Translations under genes and position numbers: made by a program
Source: Odontesthes bonariensis
Lineage: Eukaryota > Chordata > Actinopteri > Atheriniformes > Atherinopsidae
Assembly: GCF_027942865.1 (NCBI RefSeq)
Contig: NC_134524.1
Location: 6,726,036-6,790,035, forward strand
Direction: 5' to 3'
Length of the DNA: 64,000 bases
The notes under the pieces: model-generated
What the model saw: the letters and a program-made list of their open reading frames with translations, nothing else
The model's database searches: none
What the model was told of the DNA's origin: nothing
Part shown: positions 36,801 through 48,600 of the stretch, one piece after another
Layout of the letters: every line of letters starts with the position of its first letter
How positions within the stretch are numbered: the stretch's first letter is position 1

Positions 36801-38701
36801 ACAAGTGAGTGCTCCAGCAGACTTTAGCGTTACCAGTTATATCCATGATCGCTGCTTAGTGACCTCACTGCGTTACCATCGATCTATGGCAGGTGCGTGT
36901 AAGGGCATCTTAACTGTAGCTGGACCCCAGGTGGAGACTGAACTGAAAAATGGTAAGAAGCTATGCCTCAAAATGAATATTTGCATCTTATTTTCACAAA
37001 TGCAATCTCAAACAAAGCGTCTTTGTTGGGTCTTCGCAGCGAATGTGAGCCGTGGCGACGTGTTTAAAACCCGGCCTGGATCATTCCCCTGTAAAGCCAT
37101 TTTGCATGTGTCTGGAGAAAGAGATGCAGATGTCGTTGAGCAGCTGGTGTGCCGCATTATGCAGCTCTGTGAATCATATGGATACGAATCTGTGGCCATT
37201 CCTGCCATCTGTGCTGGTACGTACGACGCTAGAAGGTCGAGAAGGTCAAACGAAAGAACAAAAAGTGAAGTGAAGTGAAATTTATTTCTATAGCCCTTTT
37301 CAGCAACAAGGCGATCCAAAGTGCTTTACAACACAGACAGAAATACAGAAATAAAAACATCAAAAAATCAAACACAGAAATACTACGGTAGATTATTAGG
37401 GCCAGGCATAAGAAAAAATATTTATATTTTGCCTGTCGAGAATAAAGTCGACATGTCGAGATTAAAGTCGAAATGTTGAAACGACTTTATTCTCGACAGG
37501 CAAAATATTATTTGTTTTTCTTATGCCTGGCCCTTATACTCTTCCATAGAAATACAGATACAGAACATCAATCAGGTCATTTTAGCTAACAGTAAGATTG
37601 GTATGACTATAACAGAGCAAAAGTAAATTTAGCTAATAGTAGGATTGGTATAACTATAACAGGTAATCTGAGTAAACTAACAAAAGCTAACAAACATGGA
37701 TAAACTTTCCTCTAAGAGGAAGCATTTAGAAATATAGCTAATAACAGAACGGTTGATATAATGAATGATAACAAATCTTTAAAAGACTTTCATCTGAGAG
37801 GAAATATTAAGGTTGATACAGTGGTAATAGGTCTTAATTGACCATTTGAATATGACTAAGTTTTCCTCGTAGTGAAGTATTAATAAGATCAGAAACATGG
37901 ATAAGCTTTCCTCTAAGAGGACGCATTTAAAACGCCGTTCGATCGTCTATAAATGAATGGGAATATTTTAAGGTCTATTATTTAACTTGGATTAAAAAAA
38001 AGTAAAAAATGTCTATCTGGAAAAAGCCACTCACAGTTTTTAAACCTGAATGATCACTCAGGAGCTGGTGGTTTGGACCCCGCTCTTGTGGCACAAAGAG
38101 TCCTCCGAGGGGTCGACACCACTGCATCGTCCGGGCGCCTCCGGACCCTCACCAACATCCGCCTGGTTCTGATCAAGATCCACGTCTTCCTGGCCTTTAA
38201 ACAGAGAGCGATGCAGATGTTTCCCTCTGCTGATGTCAGCACAGGTGAGACAGAGCAACACAGACGACCTTCCACTTCTTCCCAGCTGTCATTTTCAAAC
38301 ACATTTCCCCCCCTAAATCTGTTTTAGGAGCAGCTGGTGTTTCACCGCACCCTCCTCCACCTGTGACGAACATCGACCCGAGCATCCTCTGCACCACCTC
38401 TTCCACCCAGCAGTCAACCTTCACCATTGTGGGCCTGTGCAGAAAAGACGTTGACAAAGCCATCGCTACCCTCAAAAGTCTGTATCAGGCTCAGTGCACC
38501 ACACAGAGCTTCAGAGAGGGGGATCTCGCAGGCCTCACCCAGGAGGATGTGAGCAGTCTGAAGCAGATGATGAACCACCTGGGTGTGCAGGTGGAGCAGG
38601 TGGAGCAGGTGCAGGAGGACCGGGCTGGGCGGGGCGTGTGGACGGTGAGGGGGCTGAAAGATGGAGTCTACCAGGTGATGCGGATGATTAACAAATCCTG
38701 A
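30887..38701 (+). CDS. parp14-like: PARP14-like copy 1: RRM, KH-like repeats and macro regions, no WWE/PARP domain (11 exons)
   Basis: Exons 30887-31058, 31134-31258, 32244-33737, 33813-34049, 34565-34789, 34867-34921, 36658-36804, 36893-36952, 37040-37216, 38062-38244 and 38328-38701; all GT-AG, phases 1,0,0,0,0,1,1,1,1,1; 1082 residues. Residues 1-99 form an RRM-like domain with the KKRDSGGGDC signature. Residues 100-597 (one exon) form KH-like repeats. Residues 598-751 are a macro-like region lacking the ADP-ribose loop. About 770-958 form a second macro domain with CGDITNETTDAVVN and CAGAGGLDP. Residues 959-1082 form a further KH-like unit. The frame stops after VMRMINKS, exactly where copy 2 runs on into WWE, so there is no transferase domain; a role in reading or binding ADP-ribose is inferred. 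Introns hold a TTAA element, a CACTGG element, a hAT and a foldback. Candidate AATAAA at 39153. Confidence 0.85.
31591..32198. mobile_element. piggyBac-like TTAA element, copy Q1 (intron 2 of copy 1)
   Basis: TTAACCCTCCTGTTGTC at the left and CAAGGGTTAA at the right: CCCT/AGGG ends with TTAA duplication, as in piggyBac-type non-autonomous elements. Nearly identical to 44113-44715 in the matching intron of copy 2. Confidence 0.8.
34091..34520 (+). mobile_element. CACTGG-ended short element, copy i
   Basis: Complete element in intron 4 of PARP14-like copy 1, ending 44 bp before exon 5. Confidence 0.85.
34969..36375. mobile_element. hAT-type element with 8-bp target duplication (intron 6 of copy 1)
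   Basis: GTCTAAAG at 34961-34968 is repeated exactly at 36376-36383. The element runs from CAGTGGTCTAAACTTTTTC to GTTTGGGGACCTTTG. It has no transposase frame and is interrupted by the CAGTGGGG element at 35606-36240. Confidence 0.85.
35606..36240. mobile_element. CAGTGGGG-ended DNA element, copy 2, nested in hAT
   Basis: Long inverted ends (CAGTGGGGTTACATGGCACT and complement) flanked by ATA on both sides, a possible 3-bp duplication. Internal frames match those of 10709-11520. Superfamily not assigned. Confidence 0.8.
37268..37340. repeat. LINE/SINE-type tail fragment in intron 9
   Basis: 'GTGAAATTTATTTCTATAGC' resembles the tail of the L2-like family here, but no coding part remains. 37560-37930 after it has diverged internal repeats around CTTTCCTCTAAGAGG. 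Confidence 0.5.
37398..37535. repeat. Foldback element (near-palindrome)
   Basis: AGGGCCAGGCATAAG at the left pairs with its complement at the right, and the arms (including TTTTGCCTGTCGAGAATAAA) pair over about 55 bp. No gene content. Confidence 0.75.
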
Positions 38702-39152
38702 GGCCAAGAGTTACGTTTTTCCAACTGAAATTTAATTATATTTTATGATATATGGAATATAAAAGGAGGGATAATTCGTTGTCATGTCTTTAATACCAAT
38801 CAATGAGGGCTGAACGGTGGTTAGAATTCAAATCCCAGCTCAGACCTTTCTGTGTTAATTCAGATTCTAAATATTGTCCCAATATCCCCACCTAATGGCA
38901 ATTGGGATAGGCTCCTATGGAAGTTTTTCTGTGACATCAGAGTTTGAATACGCAGCCGGGATCAATTCTTCTTTTCTGTAGAAGACATCATTTTTCTGTA
39001 TTTCATTTTTTGATTTTCATGTGAACTGAATACATCTGTATCTGTAACCCTGTTTATTGCGCTTCAAGCCAGAAAACTACTGTAAAATATGAATTAATTG
39101 ATTAAAATTTTAATCTAAAAACCTTTCTAATTAAAACCATATTAAATTACAA

Positions 39153-39158
39153 AATAAA
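39153..39158 (+). terminator. Candidate poly(A) signal of PARP14-like copy 1
   Basis: AATAAA about 450 nt past the stop codon. Confidence 0.4.
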
Positions 39159-39511
39159 TGTGTCAGTCGTGCAAAAAAACAACATTATTTCAACCAAACG
39201 TTTTATTATAAAATGTCATATGGCAGCATGGCAGCAGCGACCACGTCTGCTGACCTCCCTGGCAACAACAACAGAGAAATGAATAAATTCATCATCACAG
39301 CTGCTGAGTCATGCTGAAAAAAACTTACTTAATTAGTTAAAGACCAGTCAGCTAATGCTTCAGAAATACCCAAAATGTTTTAAATGTATTAATACTTTAG
39401 GCCTATATATAGTATTTTGGTAATGTTTTAAAACCTAACAATCAAAACAACTTTACATAAAGTCACCTGACAATAAAAAGTTAACGGACTTTAGTGAAAT
39501 TATCACGTTAA

Positions 39512-40117
39512 TTAAAGCTGCAGTCTGCAACTCTTTTTCAAGCATAATGCCTGGAACTGTCCGGGGATTCTGAAAGTAGTACATTAAATACCCCAATACA
39601 GACAAAAAGAGTTCTCTAGGTCCCCTATATGTCCCGCTAGGTCCCTCCAAAGCCAGCAGGTTTGTTTACAAAATTGCAGACCGGACCGGTAAAAGGTAAC
39701 CAATCAGGTTACGAGCTGGGCTCTGCTGCCTGTCAATCACCGATTGTGCACGCGCGATACAAGGTAGGCTCGTCCCCACGCTTATTTATCTGGACTATTG
39801 AACTTCATTACGGGCTAGTCTACTTACTGTGTCTTCCATGATCGCAAATGACAGGTGAGTTGATGAATGAGGAGTCGTGTACGCGCATCTGGCGTGCACG
39901 TAGACGTGCACGAGTTCTCATTGTTTTGATGGGGCGGGACAGGAAGTTAAATAACTTTTTATTTTTCGGTTAAAAAATAAGCATTTCTTGCATTTTGCGA
40001 CTACGGAGGTCACCGTTTTCAACTTCAAGCGTTCTGATAGATCATGTAAACTCTTAAAATGCCAAAAATTAGGACTTTACGTATGACAACAACAAATCTT
40101 GCAGACTGCAGCTTTAA
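39512..40117. mobile_element. TTAA-flanked element, AGCTGCAGTCTGCAA ends
   Basis: TTAAAGCTGCAGTCTGCAA and its complement 600 bp apart, with TTAA duplication. No coding region recognised. Confidence 0.8.
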
Positions 40118-40173
40118 CTCACGTTAGCCTCCGTTACTAAGCTTTCAGTTAGGTCCCTAAATCCATTACATTT

Positions 40174-41204
40174 TTAAAGGGACACTATGTAATAAATTAA
40201 GTCATTTATTAGCTCAAATCAACATATTCATTCATAAGTTAGTCCTCATTGGTGTAAAATGATCTCTGTCAAAAATCTCACTTATCCTCCTGAGTGAAGA
40301 ATAACTTGTCTGTATCTACATAGAGCAGGTAAGCTCTATGGAGGCTGCCATGTCCTTCCGGTCTATGAAAAATGACGAAGTGCCGAGAGGGACATAAAGC
40401 ACTTCGAATCGCGATTTCCCCATCAGGCCTACAAGCAGAAATGACGTCATTGTGACGTCATTTCCGCCAAATGGCTTACAGCCGCTAATGCTAAATAGAT
40501 TTTATTCCTTGGCACATATGTCTTTGTGTTCATTAGCTTTCTTTTTGTAAGTGCATCATCTTCTTCTTTTTATTATTATTCCTATGCTCCCCCTGGATAT
40601 CTTCTTTTTGGCGTTATGCTCACATTTGTAAACTGTTATTTTGTTGATTTACTAATAAAGTTTAAAAAAAAAAATGCTAAATAGATTTTATCTCGTAAAT
40701 GATCCCACTAATAATGCATTGATTGTTATCAAACTTCTGCCGTAGTACACATAGGCTCTTAACTCACAAAACGAGGCATTAGAAAGTTTGTAAGTTTACC
40801 GGGAGTTTATTTACCGCTGCTATTGCTCCTATTGCTAACACAGGCTAATGCTAACGCTGCGTTGACGTCACTTCCGTTAACTCCCGGAATATGACTAATT
40901 GCATTGCTTGCACACCAAAGGAGATGTTATGTTATCTAACATGTTATCTGTCATCTGTATTTATAGTGTTGTTGTATGTGTGTTATATAATCCTTTGTAC
41001 TGTGTGTCTTGATTTCTTTTTGTTTGTATGGACCTTGAGTCTGAAGCTATAGCTTCTTGAATCTTGACACATTCCGCTTGCCGTAGTTCAAGAAGTTGCA
41101 GCGCACATTTGAAAACGTGAGGCGCTAGAGAGCAAAATCATTCAACTTTGCAAAATAAAATTGCACCACTAGATGGGGGAAGAAATTACATAGTGTCCCT
41201 TTAA
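40174..41204. mobile_element. TTAA-flanked element, AGGGACACTATGTAA ends
   Basis: TTAAAGGGACACTATGTAA at the left and the complement at the right, TTAA duplicated. Contains a retro-inserted fragment at 40506-40672. No transposase. Confidence 0.8.
40506..40672 (+). mobile_element. Retro-inserted LINE 3' end with target duplication
   Basis: Flanked by a direct repeat ATGCTAAATAGATTTTAT (from 40488 and from 40674). Ends TAATAAAG plus an A tract, the hallmark of LINE-machinery insertion. Only the 3' untranslated part is present. Confidence 0.75.
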
Positions 41205-41429
41205 CATCAACACGATATTTCATGCTAACCAAATGTAAAAATAATGATGTCTAAGAGTATACTTCTGATAGTTAATGCTTAGAAATGTAAAAAACGTTTA
41301 AAATGCTGTTATTTCATTAACTTACTAGTAATTGTTCTTAACGAGCAATTGAGATCAGCGGAGATGCGCCCTTTGTTTGGAACTATTGGCGTCTCCACAA
41401 CCCGGAAGTTTCGTCCGCCATTTTTTTAA

Positions 41430-41490
41430 TTCCTAATTTTTAATTTTTAATTTTTAATTTTTAATTTTTAATTTTTAATTTTTTAAATTT
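41430..41490. repeat. 7-bp tandem repeat (AATTTTT)n
   Basis: About seven near-perfect units, immediately before an L1 3' fragment. Confidence 0.85.
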
Positions 41491-41539
41491 AATTTAAAAC
41501 ATTTTTTTTACATTACACATGAAACATTTCTATATTATA

Positions 41540-42060
41540 CGCCAGGGGATAAAAGAGGTTACATTCAAATATTCAAGTGTTCACAGATATCAACAGTCTT
41601 AATCGCTTTCTGGTTGTTTGAAAATTTAATGCAGGTCACGTACTGCCTGAGGTCACCGAGAAAGGCAAGAAAAGATGTTTTTTTCCGCATGAATTTACAT
41701 TTATGGATATGCAATTTTGCCATTAAAATGATGAGGTTGATAATAAAAGTTATGTTGGCTTTTTCCTTGGTTTTGTTAAAGTCAGGGAGCCCAAACAATA
41801 CACTCCTTCAAGACAAATTAAACTCATTATTTATCAATGTTGTTAGCGATAAAGTTACAAATGTCACTCCACAGTCTTTGGACAATAGGGTAGTGCCAAA
41901 ATAAATGGGACACAGTTTCAGCATGTATAACAGAAAGTACATTTCACATCAATGTCTTTTTGAATCTTTTAACAATATGATCATTGGATGGATAAAATCT
42001 ATGAATTAACTTAAATTAAACTTCTCTGACTTTATTATTTACCATCCCCTCAGGCCAAAG
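41540..42060 (-). mobile_element. L1-type LINE 3' fragment
   Basis: The minus-strand frame ends KLHIHKCKFMRKKTSFLAFL and LRQYVTCIKFSNNQKAIKT, the C-terminal end of an L1 ORF2 protein. Confidence 0.7.
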
Positions 42061-42619
42061 ATACAGAAGTACATGAGTGAGAAGTAATGGGAACAAAAAC
42101 TCCTTTGTTCCCCGTGCAAAAGCTTTTTTACATAAGTCCATGTGATTTTATTCCATTTAGTGTTTTTATTCTGGGTGATTTGTTTAGCTGTTTTACTGTT
42201 TTTTATTTCATTTTTGGCATTTTTATTGAAGAGTTACGTAATATTGTTTATCACTGTGATATTTTATTTTTGAGGACCTGCCTGCAAACTAAGTTTCCCA
42301 TCAATAAAATGACTTTTATCAACACCATCTGCATCATGACTTGTAAAATGGGTCGAGGTGCGCACGCAGCACCACAAGCAGCACATTTAAAGCTCCGTGT
42401 GAAGAATGACGTCATTGTTTTTAACTGCTGTCACGTGGGAGGAGTAAAAGTGAAGCAGAAAAAACAACAATGAAAAAAAAAACTGCCTCTCAACACGTGG
42501 TTCAGTCTGTTAAAAATAGCATTTGGAAAGTCAGACAGGTATGGACAGGGAAACTTTCTGAGTCACTGGGAGTGTCAGTTTCTTGATAATAACGCGCATG
42601 CGCAGCCCGGCCTGTGCGG

Positions 42620-42631
42620 GGAAATGAAAGT
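42620..42631 (+). promoter_or_regulatory. IRF/ETS-type motif before PARP14-like copy 2
   Basis: GGAAATGAAAGT, 29 bp before the proposed start codon, identical to the 12-mer before copy 1. The preceding 90 bp also contain GGGAAACTTTC and AGTTTCTT, which are IRF half-site-like. Confidence 0.5.
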
Positions 42632-42660
42632 AGGGAAAAGCAGTCTTTAAGTGACCGTAC

Positions 42661-45600
42661 ATGCGGAGTGTGGCTGGGAAAGTGAGTAAATACCAACAAC
42701 ACTTGTTCCTTCGGAGTTCAGGAGGGTCAGGAATCCTCTCCGGGAAAGCAGAGACTCTGTGGAAGGTGACAGGGAAACAGAGGCTGTGGAAGAAGGAACT
42801 GCCCGGTGAGTAAACACTCTCTGCTCAGACTCAGCAAACAAAAATATACAGAAACACACGTGTACGTTCATACATATAGTTCCAATGACATCCAGATGTT
42901 GACCATGTTGGTCGTCTTAGCATGACAAAGTTATCAGAATCATCTTTAGGTGTATAGATTAAAACTTTGTCCAGCAGGTGGTGCAGAAATATAAGTAAGG
43001 GGAACTTTATTCAAGGCAAGGCAAGTTTATTTGTAGGGTTAGGGGTTAAATTCCAAGTTCTTTACAGCTACATAAAATCACAAAAAGGCAATAAAAGCAT
43101 ACAAAAAAAAAAAACATAAACAATAATCATTAATTAATTAAATTAAAAGCTAAGCGTGCAGATAAAATACTTTCAGGTGTCATATGCACAGCTAAATAGA
43201 ACTGTTTTCAGCCTGGATTTAAACATTGTCAGAGTTGAGGCCTGTCTCACATCTTCTGGAAGACTGTTCCAGATTTTAGGAGCATAAAACTGAAACGCAG
43301 CCTCACCATGTTTAGTCCTGACTCTGGGCACCAGCAGGAGACCCCTCCCTGAGGTTCTCAGAGCCCGAGTTGGTTCATATGGCTCTAACATGTCAGAGAT
43401 GTACTTTGGCGCTTGACCGTGAAGAGACTTGTACACAAGCAGAGCTGTTTTAAAGTCTATTCTCTGAGCGACAGGAAGCCAGTGCAGAGACCTGAGCACT
43501 GGACTAATATGGTCGTATTTCCTGGTTCTAGTCAGGACTCGAGCAGCAGCGTTCTGGATGTACTGCAGCTGTCTTATAGCCCGTTTAGAGCCCAGTGAGC
43601 AGGCCGTTACAGCAGTCTAACCTGCTGGAGACAAACACATGGATCAGTCTCTCTAAGTCTGGTTTAGACACTATTCCTTTGATTCTGCCAATGTTTTTTA
43701 GATGGTAAAAAGCTGCTGATGTTACAGATTTAATGTGGCTGTTAAAGTCCAATATTACCCCGAGATAGTTAGGTTTTAGAGAGAGTCTCAAGGTGACTGA
43801 TAACACTTTCTCTTTGTTTCTGTGGGCCACAGACGATGAGTTCAGTTTTGTCTGAGTTTAGCTGGAGGAAATTGTTTTGCATCCACACACTGATCTGTTC
43901 GATGCAGCGACACAATGTATCTACAGGCCCGTGTTCTCCTGCGGACTGGTTTTCAGACTGTTTTTTGTTCTTTGCAGAAAGGAGGGGGGAAATCTTGGAG
44001 AGGATTCTCATGATTAAAGAGCCGGGGATGAATCCCAGCCGTTCACCTCGCAGTCTCATGTGCACAAATGAGCCGTGCACCAGTCAACAGGTGAGTGCTT
44101 AAAACTGTGAGTTTAACCCTCCTGTTGTCCTGCGGGTCAAAAGTGAGCCACTACCATGTTTAGCTGTAGAAAAAATACCTTAAACTATCTTTTTCTAACT
44201 TGAAATGTTATGACTTTTCCTAAAGGGAGCCCATCATTAGAAAAAGTCATACTTTATTTTTGTTTATGTTTCCATGTGGGCTGTACACCACTAGGGTACA
44301 AAGATTGTCTTTTGGGTCATTTTTGACCCGTGAATTATAAAAACATTTAAACACCAGAAAAAAGTTCACTGTTTTTTTCCCTTTCAATATAATTAATTCA
44401 GAAGTAATTACTTCACATTTATATAATAGCAATAATAAACCTTTATTATGTAAAAGAAAACTGAGAAAACAAGAAAACTGTTGGTCCAACTGACAGTTGG
44501 TTTGTGGTTAAAAAAAAAATAAAAATAAAAATAAAGTGTAATCCTGAAAACTGGTGATTTTTGTATTGTGTAACAAAAAATACATGATAAAAAATGTATT
44601 GAATTGAGTTGAATAGATAAATAACAGGTGGTTTCATCATACAAAATAGATTTTGGATTTAAAATTCAATTAAGTTGCTTTATTTTGTGGCTTTGGTAGG
44701 GCGGACAAGGGTTAAAACTTCAAAATAAAATGAAAAATATTTGAGATTTACATAAATGAAACGGACTAAAAGTTTCCCAAATTTCTCCGGAAGGAATGCC
44801 GAGTCACAGAGAAGTGTTCCTCACTGGTGGAGGAAAAGTTTACCCGATTACTTCATACTTATCATCTCCCAAAAGTTGAAGATCTCAGAGGAAACACCGA
44901 TGCAATCATCTCGAAAGGCCCGGGACAGAAGGTGCAGTCAGGAGCTGCCAAACCCGATGAACCCATTGATAAAGTATTGATTAAGAGAGTTAAGCTCCCT
45001 CTGGATCTGATGAACTTTATAAAATCCAGCGGGGCCGTCTTCAAGTACCAGACTCGCTTCCACCGGAGCTTCAAAAGTCCTGTTTCCATAGAGGTGACGT
45101 CGGACCTGGTCCTGTCCAGCCTGAGCTCTCAGGACCTGGATGAGGCTCTGGCAACGGTCCTGAAGGACCTGAGCGTGGAGATAGAGAAGCTGCAAGGTGC
45201 TGCGGCCGTTCCTCCAGATATAGACCGAATAAAAGAAATCCTGATCAAAGCAAAGAACGACGCGAACCGCGGCGAGCTGAGAGTGGACGTCAGCTTCGTC
45301 CCGGGACTCTACGCAACCACGGTGGCCAAAGTGCGGCTGGTGGGCTACTCGGATCACGTGAACAGGCTCAAAGAGCTCCTTCGTGACTACCTGCTGCATC
45401 AGATTTCCACTCGAGAGGAGCTGATTCTGCCGCATCCTGAACTGGTCGACTGTTTTGACAAAGTCTTGGATCTGCTCGGCGTGCAGCAGATGAAAGGGAC
45501 TTTAAAAGCTTCACATTCTCCACATCCACACGTGCTCGTGTCAGGTCCCCGTCGCCAGGTGCAGGAGACCCGCCGCAGCCTCTCGGCGGCTCTCGCCGGT

Positions 45601-48600
45601 CTGATATCAGACACTTTGGTCCTCGATGGTCCGGGGCCTCTGCGCTACTTTCAGGGTGACGGGAAAGTGAGCAAAGAGCTGGTTGAGAGTTCCTGCCAGG
45701 TCCTTATCAGAGATCGACAAGGTGAGAACTGCACTTTAAAGGGATAGTTCGCCTCTTTTGACATGAAGCTGTATGACATCCCATACTAGCAAGTCCGGCT
45801 AGTTGGCTGGGGCTTAAAAAATAAAACGTTTTGCTTCTCAAAACAATATGCGTTCAAAAGAGTAATACATTTGCATCACAAAATTGTTCTCCAGGAAAAA
45901 GTCAGACCTCACAATCGCTTGGCCCTTTTTTCTCTCCCTTCGTATCACTGCCTGCTGTGTAAATCGAAGTGCAGACAGAGCAGTAAACACCGTAACAGGT
46001 GCGGCTGTCGTCAGACGGCAGCAAGCAGTGATATGAAGGGAGAGAAAATAGAGCCAAGCGATTGTGAGGTCTGACTTTTTCCTGGAGAACGATTTTGTGA
46101 TGCAAATGTATTACTCTTTTGAACGCATATTGTTTTGAGAAGCAAAACGCTTTATTTTTTAAACCCCAGCCAACTAGCCGGACTACCTTCATCAACGGGG
46201 GTAAGAACATGTTCACAAATGATATTGCTAATATGGGATGTCATAAAGCTTCATGTCAAAAGAGGCGAACTATCCCTTTAACGCACCGACACAGCTGCTG
46301 CAATCCACACAAATACAAAAACAGTCTTCTTCTTGATTTATTTATGCTCTAATATTTGCACCATCTGCCTGTATTTTGACTCACTTTGCAGTGGCGCTTC
46401 CCCAAGTGTTGCCCCAGAGATCAATAATCTCCCACCTGAGCATCCTCAGATCCAGTTCCACCTGTCAGCAGTCCTCCCTCTTGTTCTTGGGTCTACGCCG
46501 GGAGAGCGTCAACGACGCCATGAAGAAGATGAAGAGTCTGTACCAGGCTCACTGCTCCTCGCAAACCTTCACCAAGGTGGAGCTGGCAGACCTCACCCAG
46601 GACGACATGAAGAACTTAAAGAAGCTTGCAGAGGCCAAAGGTCTCTACGTGCAGGAGGGCTGGCTGAGCCTGGGCGGCTTGACGGTGAGCGGGTTAAAAG
46701 ATGGAGTCAACCAGGTGGTGCAGATGCTCCACACCATTACTCCCCTTCGGAGAGAAATGAGAATCAAAGAGGAGGAAATTCTCTACCCTCGTGTGGCCTG
46801 GTGTATCCTGGCGCTTAACGGCAGCTGGGAAAGACTCCCCAAAACGGCAAACTATAACCTGGAGAATCAGAATGTCACGACGGCCATAGTGGACGCAAAG
46901 GGAATGGTGTGGACTGTGGATCTGAGAAGGACGCAGGCCAAAAAACTAATAACCGGAGAGACGGTGAAGCTGAAACGCCTTCAGAATCTGCCAGGTGAGA
47001 GGAGCAGTGACATGTTCTGACTTGATTTAACAGCTTTGAGTCTGTCTGTTTCATACTGTTGTTCTGTTTCACAACGAGAGCCACGACACACTCACAATAT
47101 TTGACTTTGACCCACTGAAATGCATGTATTAAAGGGATAGTTCGCCTCTTTTGACATGAAGCTGTATGACATCCCATATTAGCAACATCATTTATGAACA
47201 TTTTCTTACCCCCTGCTGCGTCCTGTGAGCCGAGTTCCAGCCTCGTTTTGGTGTTGACGAAGGTAGTCCGGCTAGTTGGCTGGGGTTTAAAAAATAAAGC
47301 GTTTTGCTTCTCAAAACAATATGCGTTCAAAAGAGTAATACATTTGCATCACAAAATCGTTCTCCAGGAAAAAGTCAGACCTCACAATCGCTTGGCCCTA
47401 TTTTCTCTCCCTTCATATCACTGCCTGCTGTGTAAACCGTGCAGACCGAAGTGGAGACCGAGCAGTAAACACTGTAACAGGCGCGGCTGTCGGCAGGCGG
47501 CAGCAGGCAGTGATGCAGCCACACCCTCCACATGCAAAAGATCACAGGTTTAACAGCTTTGAACACGGCTGTGGAGTCACAGTATTCTGCTCATGACACT
47601 GTGGACGTTTTAAAGTTTGCAAATGTAAAGTAAGATGTCCCGTCTGATTACAGGATGTGTCAGGATGGGGGTTTCCAGACTGATAGAATAGTAACCCTTC
47701 AGTTACTGCGAATACATGCATTCTGATAAGATATACAAATGTAATTATGTTTTAGAAAGGATTTAATGGCAGCTGTTTAAAAAGGAAAGCTTGCTTCTCA
47801 TTCCTGGAGTTACACATTTAAGCTTTGCATTTAAAATGTTGATGCTGAGCCCAAATGGAACAGTAGTTTTATTTGCCCCTGTATTTTAGCTAAATTTCCA
47901 GTTGATTTAAGCTCAGTTGCTAGATTTCAAGCCTCCTGAGCATCTTATGTTATTCTCTCTGTATCCTCACTGACTGATCCACCTTTCTTTGGCAGACTTC
48001 ACTCTTCCCCTGTACTGGGACAACATGGCTACTGATGAAAACCTGCGAGTGGTTCCACTGGATCGTTCCTCTGCAGAGTACAGGACTGTCCAGGAGGCAT
48101 TTAAAAAGACTGTTCACAAAAACATTTTGAAGGTGGGAGGGGGCTCTCACTAGCTTCCATTTGCACCATCCTTTGTCTACAAAATGTACCATCAGTGCAT
48201 TTATAATCTCACAGAAAATGTACCATCAGTGCATTTATAATCTTACAGAAAATGCATTTATAATCTCACAGAATTGTTTATGTCAGAGCAGTGATACCTC
48301 ATAGTTTGTATCATGCATGCTCGGGCTCCTCCAGTGTGGTAAAACAAATTAAAATCAGCATTTTTCCTGCTCATACCTAACCCTAACCTGTTTCCTTCCA
48401 GATTGAGCGTTTGCAAAATGTTCATCTGCGTCGTGCCTACGAAGTGCAGAAAAAGCACATTTCTGAAAAGAACCGACGGGAAGGAGGAGCCGGTGAGAGG
48501 CTTCTGTATCACGGCACAAGCCTGGAAAACCGCGACGCCATCGAGACAAAAGGCTTCAATAGGAGCTTTTCTGGGAAAAACGGTAATGTAAATGTATTTT

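Noticed and set aside
37398-37535. microRNA precursor
   Set aside because: Arms are too long and too perfect for a typical pre-miRNA and look like foldback repeat ends; kept as a low-interest repeat.
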